NCBI GenBank assembly: GCA_018398575.1
Contig: JAGTXZ010000014.1
Location: 620,001-684,000, forward strand
DNA length: 64,000 bases
Direction of reading: 5' to 3'
Source of the DNA: Ampelomyces quisqualis
Lineage: Eukaryota; Ascomycota; Dothideomycetes; Pleosporales; Phaeosphaeriaceae
In this document: piece after piece, positions 11,312 to 22,472 of the stretch
Layout of the letters: the number at the start of each line of letters is the position of its first letter
Numbering within the stretch: position 1 is the first letter of the stretch
Made by a program: the position numbers and the translations under genes
Notes under the pieces: generated by a model
What the model was told of the DNA's origin: nothing
The model's input: only the letters and a program-made list of their open reading frames with translations
The model's database searches: none

Positions 11312-12771
11312 TATTGAAAGCTCGCTCAGAAAGACTTGGAACGTGGTGGCAGCGCGGAAAGTAGCCTGTACTACTATGAGGTCCTGTTACGACCTACTGC
11401 TTAAGTAAGCAGTAAGTAGCAAGCAAGCAGCAAAGCAACTATCAGGTCTGTCTTGGTCCGAAGTTAGTAGCTGCTTGACTAGCTCATACCTAGGAGCTGG
11501 GAGGTGGCTAGGTGTCAGGGAGCAATTCACTACTTGGCAAGCTAGGCCAATCAGATAACCTCCACACTTCGTAGTTGGCCTGTGCAAGCTACGTTTCCCA
11601 GCGCTATCCTTAATCGTAAATCATTACTACCGTAGGTATTCACTCTTAGGTGGGCACGAGCGCAGGCTAACTTGGCCAATAGCAGTCGTACTATAGCCTA
11701 CTCCCCGCGCTGATAGGTAGTAGACCTTGTGTTCTATCAAAATATTGATATTTTACCAGATACCACAGGTCCAGGTACACGAGACTCAATCTTAACCAGA
11801 GTTAATACTTCTACCCCAAACTTGCTTTTGCACCAGTGTAACTCCTTATTCAGCGGATGATGAAAGCGTGAGAAACCAACCCGTCGGCATCATATTCACC
11901 AAATTCTCAGGAATCGGAGGAGCACGAGCGGAATCTCGGCTATGATTGAGTTAATACCACCACTCCTGGTCTGAGTTGCGATATGAAGTTTTCCCGATTA
12001 ACCGTCCAAGCTAGGATGGCAGTCGCATATGTTAAGGAGTGCGCCCAAGTCCAGTATTGTCCGTTCAGGTAACGAATGTATCTTAACCATTACGTGCTAG
12101 AACGAGGTTGTCTTCGCGTAGACATGGTTCTTGTATCGTCCAATAGGATGAACACCGCAGGTTTCCTAGCAAACTGCATATCATGTGCTCCTTTTGAGAC
12201 CTGTGACCCGTAGACTTGACTTTGCGGATCATTGTTTCGATGCACTTAGCGATGATCTACCAATTTCCTGTCGTTTTCACTGGAACCATGCGGATTCTAA
12301 CAAGGCATTACGGAAAATTGAAGTTTGACAGCCAACCTGGTTGTCTGCAAAGAAAATCTTTTTGATACTCGCCACGTCGAGCCAAATGCATTCCAGGCTA
12401 CTCTGAGGGTCTATCTTCGAAATTTTCTATTTAACGTCCTGGGCTGCCAAATCCTCCATCGCCCCGATATCGTCTCCAGGTGTAGAAGTAGATTGCACAT
12501 TCAGGGTTCTGGTCGTCTCCGTACTATACATTGTTGCCCTTATGAACGGCTTCGTACAATGTCCAGTGTTCAATACTAAGAAGTCTCCGTAGCCATGACA
12601 GAGTGTCGTGAATCCCAGAATGCCCAAGTTTAGATGGTGAAATGAAGGTCGCAGCGGATTCGGCACCAGGTAACTTTTTTCTTGCAGGCCAAGTTTTGTA
12701 ATGACGTGAGCTTAGGTAGGGTATGCTATCGATGCTACGCATGAGAATCCGACGCACATGTTGCTCTGCGC
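11312..12771. other. Gene-poor stretch with small hairpins
   Basis: About 1.5 kb without a recognisable gene. Around 11391-11416 an imperfect inverted repeat (ctactgctta / taagcagtaag) and AGCAAGCA-type short repeats occur. They could be the trace of a small transposon, but no terminal repeats or target duplication were identified. Confidence 0.45.
11391..11416. repeat. Imperfect inverted repeat
   Basis: CTACTGCTTA is followed after two bases by TAAGCAGTAAG, a near-perfect reverse complement that could form a hairpin. It lies in gene-poor DNA with further AGCAAGCAG-like short repeats just downstream. No function can be assigned. Confidence 0.4.
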
Positions 12772-13217
12772 CCTGAAGGATATGCTTCTTGCAAGGTCCA
12801 GGGAGAAGAGAACTTTAGAGCAGTCAGTGGAAAGATCGGATTGATGTATCCAGTGCGTTGGGCTACCCAAGGATCTGCAAATAATCCTATATCATCAAGT
12901 ATGCATTCTAGCTCACGGTAGTTATGTGCTGTTAGCTAAATGAATGTCGAATGAGCTCCCAAAGATCTCAGTGCTTGTCTCCCAATCTCAGCTGCTGAAC
13001 GTGGACCGTGACCCTGATGAATACAAATCACATCCAGCCAGATAAATTCCACTGGATCGGTATTTCTTCGATTGACCGGCAATTTAGCCGCGGCTTTGAT
13101 CGCAGCTTAAAATTCGCTCACAGTGAAATGCTTGTCACCATCGATGGAGATTGCGATAGAATACTTCTGTGATGGGATGCTGTTGTACAGGTTGCTAGGC
13201 TGCCATACATAGGGATT
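12772..13217 (-). pseudogene. HET-domain (heterokaryon incompatibility) relic
   Basis: Translating the minus strand in one frame from about 13217 gives landmarks of the fungal HET domain in order. These are YVWQPSN (the usual YVWG/S-xP block), IDGDKHFTVSEF, then EFIWLDVICIHQ (the conserved 'WIDAICINQ' block), EIGRQAL, and finally FSSPWTLQEAYPSG (the 'WxLQE' block). Two in-frame stops interrupt it, TAA at 13107-13109 and TAG at 12936-12938, with a TGA soon after the last block. HET proteins mediate non-self recognition and cell death on hyphal fusion. Here the domain is dead and no start codon or downstream domain could be fixed. Minus-strand open frames continue to about 12427 and may hold more of the gene. 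Confidence 0.75.
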
Positions 13218-13579
13218 CGACGTAGGAACATGCAACAAGTGACGAGGCCATGATTAAGTCGTCGCTCTTCTTTTCTCAAATCTATGTTGACAAAGTTTGT
13301 CAAGAGTGAAGGGAAGGGGAAAGTGGGTCCATCAAGCCGCGCGCTAGTCTACGAATAGTTAGACAGAACCGCTTACATAAACGCACGAGCCTCATCCACG
13401 ACTTTGCCAAACCACATTGAGCATTATGAACATCACCAGCACGGGGTTGACACGGAAGCCAATCGTCTGTCCCTCAGATTCCACTGTATCAGGCATCATA
13501 GCATCATACATCTCACAGCGAAGAAGCTAAAGGTTCATATAGAAAGAGCTAGGACACACCCCGCAACGAGGCAAACAAA
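13218..13579. other. Intergenic, no gene seen
   Basis: This is the presumed promoter of the ARD1 gene. It marks the switch from relic-rich DNA to conserved housekeeping genes. Confidence 0.5.
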
Positions 13580-14516
13580 ATGGATATCCGCGTGCTTCGG
13601 CCGTCAGACATTCCACATGTCCAACTCGCCAACATTACGAATCTGCCTGAGAACTACTTCTGCAAATACTACCTGTATCATGCGATGAGCTGGCCGCAGT
13701 TGAGCTACGTTGCTGTTGATGTAAGTTTACTTGATAGAATTTGTTTACATGATCGAATTGCAAGGTTTGGAAATGGGAAGAGCTAGGAATCATCGCACTA
13801 TCGACTAGAAAGGTCTGAGAAGAACTGAAAACAGCAGTGGGAATTCAGTCCTGGATTCAGAAAATAGATCAACAAGCATGCAGGGACAGCGGAAGAGGGC
13901 GGACACGTGACACACGTTACGCATTACCACCGCACATCTTCCATGTCCCCCAACCTCAATCAGCAACACAACTAACCTTTCCCGCAAGGTGTCTCGCCCG
14001 CCCAAAACCCCCTACGACCCGCCCAAAATCGTCGGGTACGTCCTCGCCAAAATGGAAGAAGAACCGACCGACGGCGTGCAACACGGGCACATCACATCGC
14101 TCTCGGTAATGCGCACGCACCGCCGCCTGGGTCTCGCCGAGAAACTCATGCGTCAGTCCCAACGCGCCATGGTGGAAACTTTTGCCGCGCACTACGTCTC
14201 CCTCCACGTCCGCATGTCCAACACCGCTGCCCTCCATCTCTACCGTGACACTCTCGGCTTCACCGTCGACAAAGTCGAGGCCAAGTACTACGCAGACGGC
14301 GAGGATGCGTACGGCATGAAGATGGAGCTGGATGGTTTGAAGGCGGCGCTGCGGGACGAGGAGGATGGGATTTTCGGGAGAGATGAGGGCGAGGCGGTGG
14401 GGGATGAGGGCAAGAGCGTGAAGAAGGAGGTGGAGAAGAAAACCAAGGTCAAGGTGGGGAGGAGTAAGGGGGTTGTGGATTTGGTGGAGAGGAATGAGGC
14501 GGCTGCTGCTGCGTGA
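13580..14516 (+). CDS. ARD1: N-alpha-acetyltransferase catalytic subunit (NatA, ARD1/NAA10), 222 aa
   Basis: Exon 1 is 13580-13720 and exon 2 is 13989-14516, with a 268-bp intron in phase 0. The product starts MDIRVLRPSDIPHVQLANIT, the hallmark NAA10 opening, and contains NLPENYFCKYYLYHAMSWPQ. The GNAT acetyl-CoA loop is in TSLSVMRTHRRLGLAEKLMR (R-x-x-G-x-A), followed by YVSLHVRMSNTAALHLY and a conserved YYADGEDAYGM near the end of the fold. As the NatA catalytic subunit it acetylates nascent chains starting with Ser, Ala, Thr, Gly or Val at the ribosome, working with NAA15 (not in this window). The C-terminal tail of about 60 residues is charged (many Lys, Glu, Asp), as in other fungal ARD1 proteins. 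It converges with the next gene, leaving only about 220 bp. Confidence 0.93.
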
Positions 14517-14734
14517 ATGGAGCGGGGTACAGTCGGGTTGTAGATGAGGGGTCATGTAACGGGATGGGAGAAAACAGTGTGGGTATCTTATTCCATATCT
14601 AGATGCTCTTCCGTGAAAAAAAAATGCCATACCCAAGTGACGCCGTGTCTAAGTCGCAGTTCTCATCTTGTTCGTTCTGTAGATATCGTAACAATTCATG
14701 ATCCAAACCCTCGTGCATAGATCGATAATGTACA

Positions 14735-16247
14735 TCACATTAGTCCGCCCAGGACAACCTTTCCTACACCGCCAACCTCGCTTCTCAGACCCGCGCGACA
14801 ACTCTCTTCAAATTCCCGGACAACGCCTGCGAGGATGATTTTCCTGACTCGCGCATCCGCCTTGTTGAACAGATCGCCTACCGTGCTTGGCACGCCTCCC
14901 CCGGCACTTGACACGCTGTCCGGTGTAGCCAGCATGCTCAATATCTTGGTATAGCAATCGATCAGAACATCGCATAGCGTTGCGAAAGTGCTGAAGAAGT
15001 CCGGGTCGAAGGGTAGCGAGGGCGTCTGGAGGTGCGTGTACGATTCGTTGGGAAGTAGGTCATTGTTCTCAGGCGGAGCCTCGAGACCAAACGCACTCTC
15101 GCTGTTCGCGCTGTTGCTCGGTGTGAGGAGCGGGTAGTCGCTCAAGCCTGTTGCACTACTGCTCCTCCTTGACTTGCCGCCCAGATTGGCGCGCTTGAAC
15201 ATTTGAGGTAGACGCGCTCGACTCAAGCTAGACGGAGTGCTGCCGTCGGCGGGATGTATGCTTTGGTACTGTTCGAATTCGAGCAAGAGGGCGTTGAGGG
15301 CTTTGAGGTAGTCGGTGGGCGAGTTGGCATTGAGATCGAGGATGGTCGGCAGGCTGAAGCCCAGGAGGAGATAATGGGTGGCGCGGCGGGCTTGGTTGCG
15401 AGGGGACGAGGAGGGAAGACGCGTGAGGTCGGACTTGGAGAAGAGCAGTGTGTTGAACCAGTAGATGCGGCCTTCGTGTCTGGAGGCTGTTAGCAGGAAC
15501 CCCGAGATAGGGAGCTGTGGTTGCATACGCCTTGCGCAGGTAGTCCAGTGTGGAAATTCGCTTGGACGCCATGTCGTGTATGTGCTGGAATATGAGGTTC
15601 GGGTTGGCGCCGTTTGGGGGTGGGATGGGCGCCGAGGGTGCGAGCTGTGCATTTGCCTGGCGGTTGGCGTGCAAGATTTCCTTCTGACTCGGAGGGTGCC
15701 TCAGAGGCATGGGCACCGCCATGCCGAAGGGATTCTTGGGCTTGTCGACGGCACTGAGCGGGCTCTTCTCGTAGACCTGTGCGCTGTTGCCGCCCTCGAG
15801 CTTCACGTTCTCGCTGCTCTTTTGCCTGTGGCGCGCCAAGGTGGATATGGAGAGGGTGGGCCTCGAGGCAGTGGCGGCGGCTGCGTTGGGGGCCTTTTCG
15901 GGGGGGTAGGCCAGGGCCAGGGTGGCTGAGGGGGTCCTCCGATGCGAGGACGTGCTGCCGGTGCCGGCGGATGTGTTGGTGCGGAGAGATGCGACCGAGG
16001 AGGCGATCGAGTGTCTGCTGGCCTGCCTGGGCTGCTGCGACGGGGGCTCGCGCTGGCCGGGTGCGGGCGGGGCAGTGGGTTCGGGCGGGGGCAGGGCGGT
16101 GGTGTGGGAGAAGGCGCGGGAGGAGCGGGCGGAGCGGGAGGAGCGGGCGGCGCGGGCGTGTTCCTTGGGGCCCTTGGGGTCCTTGGGGCCGAAAAAGGAG
16201 GGACGTTTGGAGAAGAAGCCCGCGGCGCTGGCGGTGTGGTCGGCCAT
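14735..16247 (-). CDS. Conserved fungal protein of unknown function, 487 aa
   Basis: Two exons on the minus strand, 16247-15529 and 15479-14735, joined across a 49-bp intron; phases 2+1 give ...LRKAHEGRIYWFN. The first 200 residues are disordered, rich in Pro, Ser and Ala, with basic patches (FFSKRPSFFGPKDPKGPKEH). The folded part follows: HDMASKRISTLDYLRKAHEG, then SDLTRLPS, ATHYLLLGFSLPTILDLNAN, and a later helical block around FDPDFFSTFATLCDVLIDCY. This core looks conserved in character but I cannot name the family. No membrane segment or catalytic motif is visible. It shares a 330-bp divergent promoter with ECT1. Confidence 0.8.
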
Positions 16248-16577
16248 GATGCAGATATCTGCCGTTGGCTCCCACGGCGGTGGATCAGGGGCTCCCCGGG
16301 GAATCTATCGTCAGCCCGCCTCCGGCATGGCGGGGTGGCTGCACGGCGAGAAGATGGCAGAGGCTCTGTCTTATAAGTTATACCGAGTACGACGTGTGCG
16401 AGCGCGGCCAGCAGACACTGTGGCTGTCCCGTGACTCTCGTCGACGGGCTTCTGGCGTCCGTGGCCCCCCCTTTCACCCCGCCCCGCCCTGGCCCCTCAC
16501 CACATCGCACCTCGCACCTCGCACCTCACACCTGTACCGCCCGCCGCCCACCGTCGACACCCCACGCCATCACCACC
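16248..16577. promoter_or_regulatory. Divergent promoter region between the unknown 487-aa gene and ECT1
   Basis: 330 bp separate two divergent start codons. The ECT1 side is pyrimidine-rich, with repeated CGCACCTCGCACCT units near 16505-16530. No clear TATA box was seen. Confidence 0.5.
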
Positions 16578-18246
16578 ATGCAGCGCAGACAGAGCGCACG
16601 AGTACGCCCTCTGGTGTGTAGACTGCCCAAGAAGACCCGTCTGACGCCCCCAGGGAGAGTGGGTGCCCGCCGAGGGGGACTGGCCCGTGGGCCCCCAGCA
16701 CGACGTCGCGGTTTCAGAGAAGCGCGTCTGGGTCGACGGCTGCTTCGACTTCGCCCACCACGGTATGCTTGACGCCGCGGAACAACTCGGCCCCGCGCAC
16801 TCGCTCACCACGCCCCGCAGGCCATGCCGGCGCCATGCTGCAGGCCCGCCAGCTGGGCCACGAGCTGCTCGTCGGCGTGCACGCCGACGAGGCCATCCTC
16901 GAGAACAAGGGCCCCACGGTGATGCGCCTGGACGAGCGGTGCGCACCCACGTGACATGATGACCCCTCGACGCAGCGCAAGACTGATGACGGCAGGGTCA
17001 TGGCCGTCGAGGCCTGCCGCTGGGCCACCAAGGCGATTCCCAAGGCCCCCTACGTCACGTCGCTGCCCTGGATCACCCACTACGGCTGCCAGTACGTCGT
17101 CCACGGCGACGACATCACCTCGGACAGCGACGGCAAGGACTGCTACCGCTATGTCAAGGCCGCGGGCCGATTCAAGGTGGTCAAGCGCACCCCTGGCATC
17201 TCGACGACGGACCTGGTCGGCCGCATGCTGTTGTGCACACGATCGCACTTCATTCAGTCGCTAGAGAGGAGGCTGTCGGGTGACGAGGGCCCCGGTGGAG
17301 CTGCAGAGCGTCTGGAGACGGGCCAGGCCATGCTGCAGCGCATCCAAGACTATGCCACCGACGCTACGGGCCTTGCGCCGGGCTGCGATGTCTGGTACTG
17401 GCATGCTTCGCGCCCCGCCAAGCTCCGGAGAACAACGACCAGTAACACTGTCCAGCATGAGCGCCCAGGAGTCGTGCGATCAGACACGTTGGGCAGCCAG
17501 AACCCCGTGAAGGAGGAAAAGGGCAAGTTCCATCAGCTCGTCCAAGGCAAGGGACCGAAGCCCGGTCAAAGGGTCATCTACGTCGACGGAGGTTGGGATT
17601 TGTTCTCTTCGGGGCACATCGAATTCTTACGACTAGTTACCCAGGCCGAAGAGACCGCCGCCAAGGCACAGGGATGGTACACAGAAGAGGCGAAGAAGGC
17701 GCGGCTAGTAGAGTCTGGCGAGGACTACCCACCTGCGTTCGTTGTGGCTGGCATTCACGATGACGAGGTCATCAATCATTGGAAAGGCATCAACTTCCCC
17801 ATCATGAACGTCTTTGAGCGCGGTCTCTGTGTGCTCCAATGCAAGGTACGTCACTGCCTGCCCAAATTTCGCTGACTAACACGCCACAGTACGTCCACGC
17901 CGTCGTCTTCGGCTCACCTTTCTCCCTGTCCAAAGCTTTCCTCCTCACTCTCCCGTACTCCACTCCCACAGCCGTCTACCACGGCATCACCAAATTCATG
18001 CCCCTTACCTACGACCCGTATGCCGTCTCCAAGGCTCTCAACATTTACCGCGAGATTGCGAATCACGAGTTCCAGAACGTGAATGCTGCTGAGATTGTCG
18101 CACGTATCATGAAGGGTAGAACCATGTATGAGGAGCGACAGCGCAAGAAGGGAGAAAAGGGCATGGGTGAGGAAGTCGAGAGGCTACGACAAGAACTTGA
18201 GCGTGAGCAGAGAAGGAAGGAAGTCGAGGGACAATTTGGCATTTGA
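16578..18246 (+). CDS. ECT1: Ethanolamine-phosphate cytidylyltransferase (ECT1), 489 aa
   Basis: Five exons: 16578-16613, 16654-16762, 16821-16938, 16996-17845 and 17890-18246; all phases agree. The enzyme makes CDP-ethanolamine from CTP and phosphoethanolamine, the rate-setting step of the Kennedy route to phosphatidylethanolamine. Both cytidylyltransferase halves are visible. The first has VDGCFDFAHHGHAGAM (HxGH-type CTP site) and RTPGISTTDLVGRML. The second has YVDGGWDLFSSGHIEFL. This double catalytic fold separates ECT from the single-domain choline enzyme. The C-terminus carries a long charged helix rich in Arg, Glu and Lys (VERLRQELEREQRRKEVEG). The first intron is only 40 bp and the first coding exon only 12 codons. 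Length is usual for fungal ECT1. Confidence 0.95.
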
Positions 18247-19105
18247 ATCAGGCGGAAGTCTACTTGAGCGTTGATACCCTTTCAACAACGGCCGATATCA
18301 TTTCAATCCTCTTCCACTTGTGACTTTGGGCGTCGATGCCGGCTAACTTGAGGCCCAGACGGCGGCTGAGACGGGTCTCAACTCTGCATCCTTTCAAATT
18401 GTCCAGAATGAGACAACTTGCAGCCCATCTAGATCTAACATTTGGCCGATTTATAGTACACAACGATTTTGATTACCAAGAGAATGAGAAGACAGTTTCG
18501 GCTGTCAACACCATACCTACTGTCACAGGCCAATCAATATAGATGTGTGATGCAGTGTCCAAAACCTACAACAAAAGCGCGCGGGTGCTAGCTTCGATTC
18601 TGATTTGATTCAATATTAGAAAGCTCTTCGGCAAAATTGGGCTGGTATTACCTTCTTACTTCATCTCCTTTTGACCGGAGAAGTGATGATAAAGACAGGC
18701 GGAGCGGCGGTTCCAGTAATCCATACTATGCTAGCATTGCATGTTGTCTACTATTTTATTGCACAAGCCATTCCATCAACTATTCGGTCGTTTCTAGTTA
18801 TTCGCCACATTAATATGCCCCCCAAAAGAAAACTTTGCATTTTGCCCTATATCTTAGGAGGTTGGAAAACAACCAGTATCGCAAGCAGATCTGTTAACAA
18901 TCAATCAAGTGGGGCTCGAGAGGTGCGGCTTGACTTGATTGATTATTTGTTTTGGCCTAGTGGCTGCCTATATGGACTTAGATCTTACCTGAACAGGTTA
19001 GTTACTCCTTTTGAGATGAAGGGTTGACTGGATTGTTAGCAAGTCTAAATGCAAGTAAGCTAGACGAAAATCCGGCCCTTCTGTTACATATCTTGACTAC
19101 ACTAG
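18247..19105. other. AT-rich spacer without a clear gene
   Basis: An open frame at 18671-19027 has no recognisable content. The missing 5' exon of the next gene should lie here but could not be picked out. Confidence 0.45.
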
Positions 19106-19553
19106 ATACCACTGGGGCTTCTTGATTGGACCCAAAGCAGAGGGTAGAGACGTGATACCAGGCACTCGTTATCATGTCAAGGATTCTCCTCTGGGATGGG
19201 CATACGAAGAACTCGAATTAGTGAATGTCCGGAACACAAACAACCTCTTAGCGCGTATCCTCATTGCCAAAATCGAGGATGAGCAGCGTCTCATTGCGCT
19301 TCTTCGCAGACTTCCAGTCGCCCAAGGCGACACAAACTGGAGATGTCGCAATTGGATCGCCAGCGGCCCAGCTCAGATTGCGGAGGATGAAAAGTGTGTT
19401 GGAACCGCTGAGCTGGATTGGCAGAAGATTGAGCCCTTTGCAAGACGGTATGTGGGAGCAAAAACTGCCGGTGGTCGCTATCGAACTGCTGAGGATTTGC
19501 TGAGACCGAAGCCAACGTGGGACATGCTGGAGAACAAAGAAAGCGTAGCTTAG
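19106..19553 (+). CDS. Fungal unknown-family protein, C-terminal exon; 5' exon not found
   Basis: A likely 3' exon starts after an acceptor (ctacactag) at 19105 and reads YHWGFLIGPKAEGRD, then GTRYHVKDSP, WAYEELELVNVRNTNNLLA, RILIAKIEDEQRL, and NWRCRNWI, to a stop at 19553. These blocks fit a Pezizomycotina family of about 150-180 residues with unknown function, in which a short N-terminal strand precedes the WGFLIGPK block. No in-frame ATG with the expected N-terminal strand is obvious upstream, so the gene is either spliced from an exon I cannot place, or has lost its 5' end. No catalytic motif is visible, but WRC and the Asn-rich helix are conserved in style. Confidence 0.5.
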
Positions 19554-19699
19554 GCACTGCTGATCGCGAACATTGTACCATCATATTCATGGGATCTGGA
19601 GCGTGTTGAGTTGTGGTCATTTTGTTTCTTAGCAATGGAATTACGAGTGCGAAGATCTAGATGTATGTGCCTTGGCCTTCTGTACCATTCAACATAAGG

Positions 19700-20578
19700 C
19701 TATTCACCCCACCATTTATTGCGCACCTCCTCCATTTTGAATTCTTCAGCGTTCGGTCGATCGAGGAACGTAGAAAGCAAGCCCTGCCATTCTGTCCTTG
19801 TGGCGTTGCCGAACCAGGCTGACGTGTATTCCCAATAGTGTGGATACCATCCGGAGAACTCCCAATCGATAAGTCCAATCACCTTGCCATCGCGTACAAG
19901 GATATTGAACGGATTGACATCGCCATGGGTGAATTGTGGCGAAGGCCAAGGTCCATCTTGTTGCTTGATCATCTCTTGGAGGTCATGCCAATCCTGGTCC
20001 TTCTCCCGATCTTTGAGGTCTTCGGGTCTCAAGTCTCGTCTGAGCCAGAAATTAAAGTCTTGAATGTTCTTGAACGGCCCGAAACGTGGACTCCCACGAG
20101 GTAAGCGAAAGTCGTACAATGAGCCTCCAACACAGCTCTCCACACCCGTACCGGGAGGTGTCAAAGAGCGGATCTCTTCGATGATACCTCTTAATTGGGC
20201 GAAGATACCCTTAAGTGATTCTTGAGACAAGCTTTTCCAGGCTTTTGGTAGGTCGTCGCCTTGGATTCTTTCCATGACGATATAAGCTCTGTTCTTGTGC
20301 AAAAAGGAACAGTGGACCTTGGGGACAGGGATGGCAGTTTTTTCAGACAGATGTTTCATTGTTGTACCTTCCGTGAGGTGAATCCGACGCCCTGTCTTGA
20401 CAATTTTATGTTTCGAGATCGGGACACAAAGACCATCTTCCGAGTAAAACTTTGCCGTTGTGTGTAGTGCTAGTCGCGTCAAGAAACGGCGAACAAACGT
20501 GTTGTTAATGGCAAGATGTTCGAAGCCGTTGTGCTGAGTCTCTATGTTGTTTTTAGGTGGAACATACAAGGATGCCAT
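19700..20578 (-). CDS. Aminoglycoside phosphotransferase-like (APH family) kinase, 292 aa
   Basis: Single exon. The first ATG at a sensible place is 20578 (MASLYVPPKNN); the frame stays open upstream but without a better ATG. Landmarks of the APH/choline-kinase fold are an N-lobe ending at IPVPKVH, the hinge AYIVMERIQGDDLPKAW, the Brenner loop FTHGDVNPFNILVRDGK with catalytic Asp and metal-binding Asn, and IDWEFSGWYPHYWEYT, whose Asp is the second metal ligand. Such fungal proteins are abundant in Pezizomycotina; their substrates are mostly unknown and resistance to aminoglycosides is not implied. The N-lobe is rather short and a glycine-rich loop is hard to see, so some loss at the 5' end is possible. 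Confidence 0.75.
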   Translation of the reverse strand: MASLYVPPKNNIETQHNGFEHLAINNTFVRRFLTRLALHTTAKFYSEDGLCVPISKHKIVKTGRRIHLTEGTTMKHLSEKTAIPVPKVHCSFLHKNRAYIVMERIQGDDLPKAWKSLSQESLKGIFAQLRGIIEEIRSLTPPGTGVESCVGGSLYDFRLPRGSPRFGPFKNIQDFNFWLRRDLRPEDLKDREKDQDWHDLQEMIKQQDGPWPSPQFTHGDVNPFNILVRDGKVIGLIDWEFSGWYPHYWEYTSAWFGNATRTEWQGLLSTFLDRPNAEEFKMEEVRNKWWGE

Positions 20579-22472
20579 CCTGTGATTGTGCAGTACGTTA
20601 AAAGAGTGTACGTCCTCATGAGTGCAACGGAAAGGCGGAAAGAGGACGGTGGTCTGTATGTTTAGAATCGATGCAATGTAGCAGACTGCAGGTAAGGTTA
20701 AGAGGATAGCTACATCCAGCGTTGTAATCAAAGCAGATAGCTGCCACTCCGCTTGCTGGACGAGCGATGCTCTCAGGGGTACGAGCCAATCGTTTCGCGG
20801 CAGCAGGCACGTATGTGTGGCCAGTAACCTGCACAATTATGAGAGTGCGACAACGTTGAGAAACTAATACGATAACAATGATAGGATCGCAGCGCTAGCG
20901 AGGCCCGGAAGAGTGAGTGTTGGCGGTGTTTGTGTCGTGCCGTCGATCCCGATCAGGTGCCGACTCACGCCCTCATTGCACTAGGTAGCTATTTTTGTCA
21001 TATGCCGTACAGACATCTCTCCGCCGCGTAGACAGATAAATGTTCTTGCACTGGACCAACGTGTGCTTCTCCATACATTGTAACGGCCTACATCAGGTCT
21101 GCCATGTCTATCGTAAGCTTCCGGTGAATGTTTTCACACGCACAGCTGATCGGCAGCGCAGCGCTGCAGACGTTTCAGGGCGCTACACACTCAGTCTCCT
21201 CAGCCTACTGCCCATGAGATTCAAACAGAAATCTTTCGGAGCGATGCCTATGCATTTTCGGAGCAAGTTACACAACAGATATCCTTTACAACTACTCCGT
21301 ACTGCCCTGTAATTCCTGTTACTTTAATCTGGTATACCTCTACCTACAATGCTCCCAATACCGCTACCTATAACTATTGTGCTACGTAAATTACAGCCAG
21401 GGAACAATCGTTTCAGCGCAAGAGCACCTCCTTGCGACCAGACGAAGATAATTGACAAAGAGGAAGAACTCATTGTCTACGGCTCTCGAGCGATTCAAGT
21501 CAGTACTGGCTCCTGGGCTCCGATATCTATTTAATGCACGGTAAAATTCGATGTTTCAGTCTTATCTCAAGAGAAACGAGGAATCATCACTTTCGTATAA
21601 TTGCAGTGACGATATATTGCCATCATCGCAGCAAAAGCATGCAAGCGTAAACGAGCTTCAAGCCTTGTCCAGCAATGTCTCCGCGTTCTCACTGAATCTT
21701 GTGGTCATGTGAAAACTGAGAGTTAGTAGCTTAACGTAGATCACAATTGTGAGTCTTCATGACACTAGTAGAAGAGACACTACCGCTGAACAGCCATCGC
21801 ACTGGTCCCTTGATCCATCCAACGCCACCTTGTGTCTTCTCTTTTACGCGTGAATAATGCATTTGCCTTGATGGCATCGTTGGGGGTTGCAGGTGAGGCC
21901 AAAGGCACAGGTTGGACAATAGGCCGTACTGATATATCTTTCCACGGTGTTTGCGCACCAACCATATGGTGCATAAATTACTACAATTGCGTTAGATGAG
22001 TATAGGTTTTTCGTGCGCAACCTGCTTTTCTTCTCCTTAAAACCTAGCAGACAGATTATAATACTTTTCTTTCGTCGTCGCTAATCTTGCTGATCTTGAA
22101 TAGTCTCAAGGAGACACCGCAGCCTACTTTAGCATTCCACGCATCTTTGGCAACAGCGATTGCACGGCCAATCTGATCGGTCTGATCAAGGGTCTGACAA
22201 CGGTTACATTTCAGAGTCATCTGTTGTATCAAGCCAACTTGACTCAGAAGACGGCTGTACTCCATCGAAACACGAACACATCATACAAACGGTATTCAAA
22301 CTTTGGGAGGCATATCGTGAAAATAGCGCAAACATCCGCGAGTTCAACGTCAAAGACTTCACAGTTGTACAATTCAACAAGTATATAGCAGACTTACCAT
22401 CTTCGCCATTTTGCCATGTGCCCCGACTATACCTAGCTCACCAACTTCAAGTATCCTATACGTACCCAGCTC
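20579..22472. other. Long gene-poor stretch
   Basis: About 1.9 kb. Minus-strand open frames at 21780-21974 and 22056-22265 have protein-like composition (for example AIAVAKDAWNAKVGCGVS) but I cannot join or assign them. No transposon hallmark was seen. Confidence 0.45.

Noticed and set aside
20579..20836. N-terminal extension of the APH-like kinase
   Set aside because: It begins at a non-ATG codon and adds no domain; the ATG at 20578 fits better.
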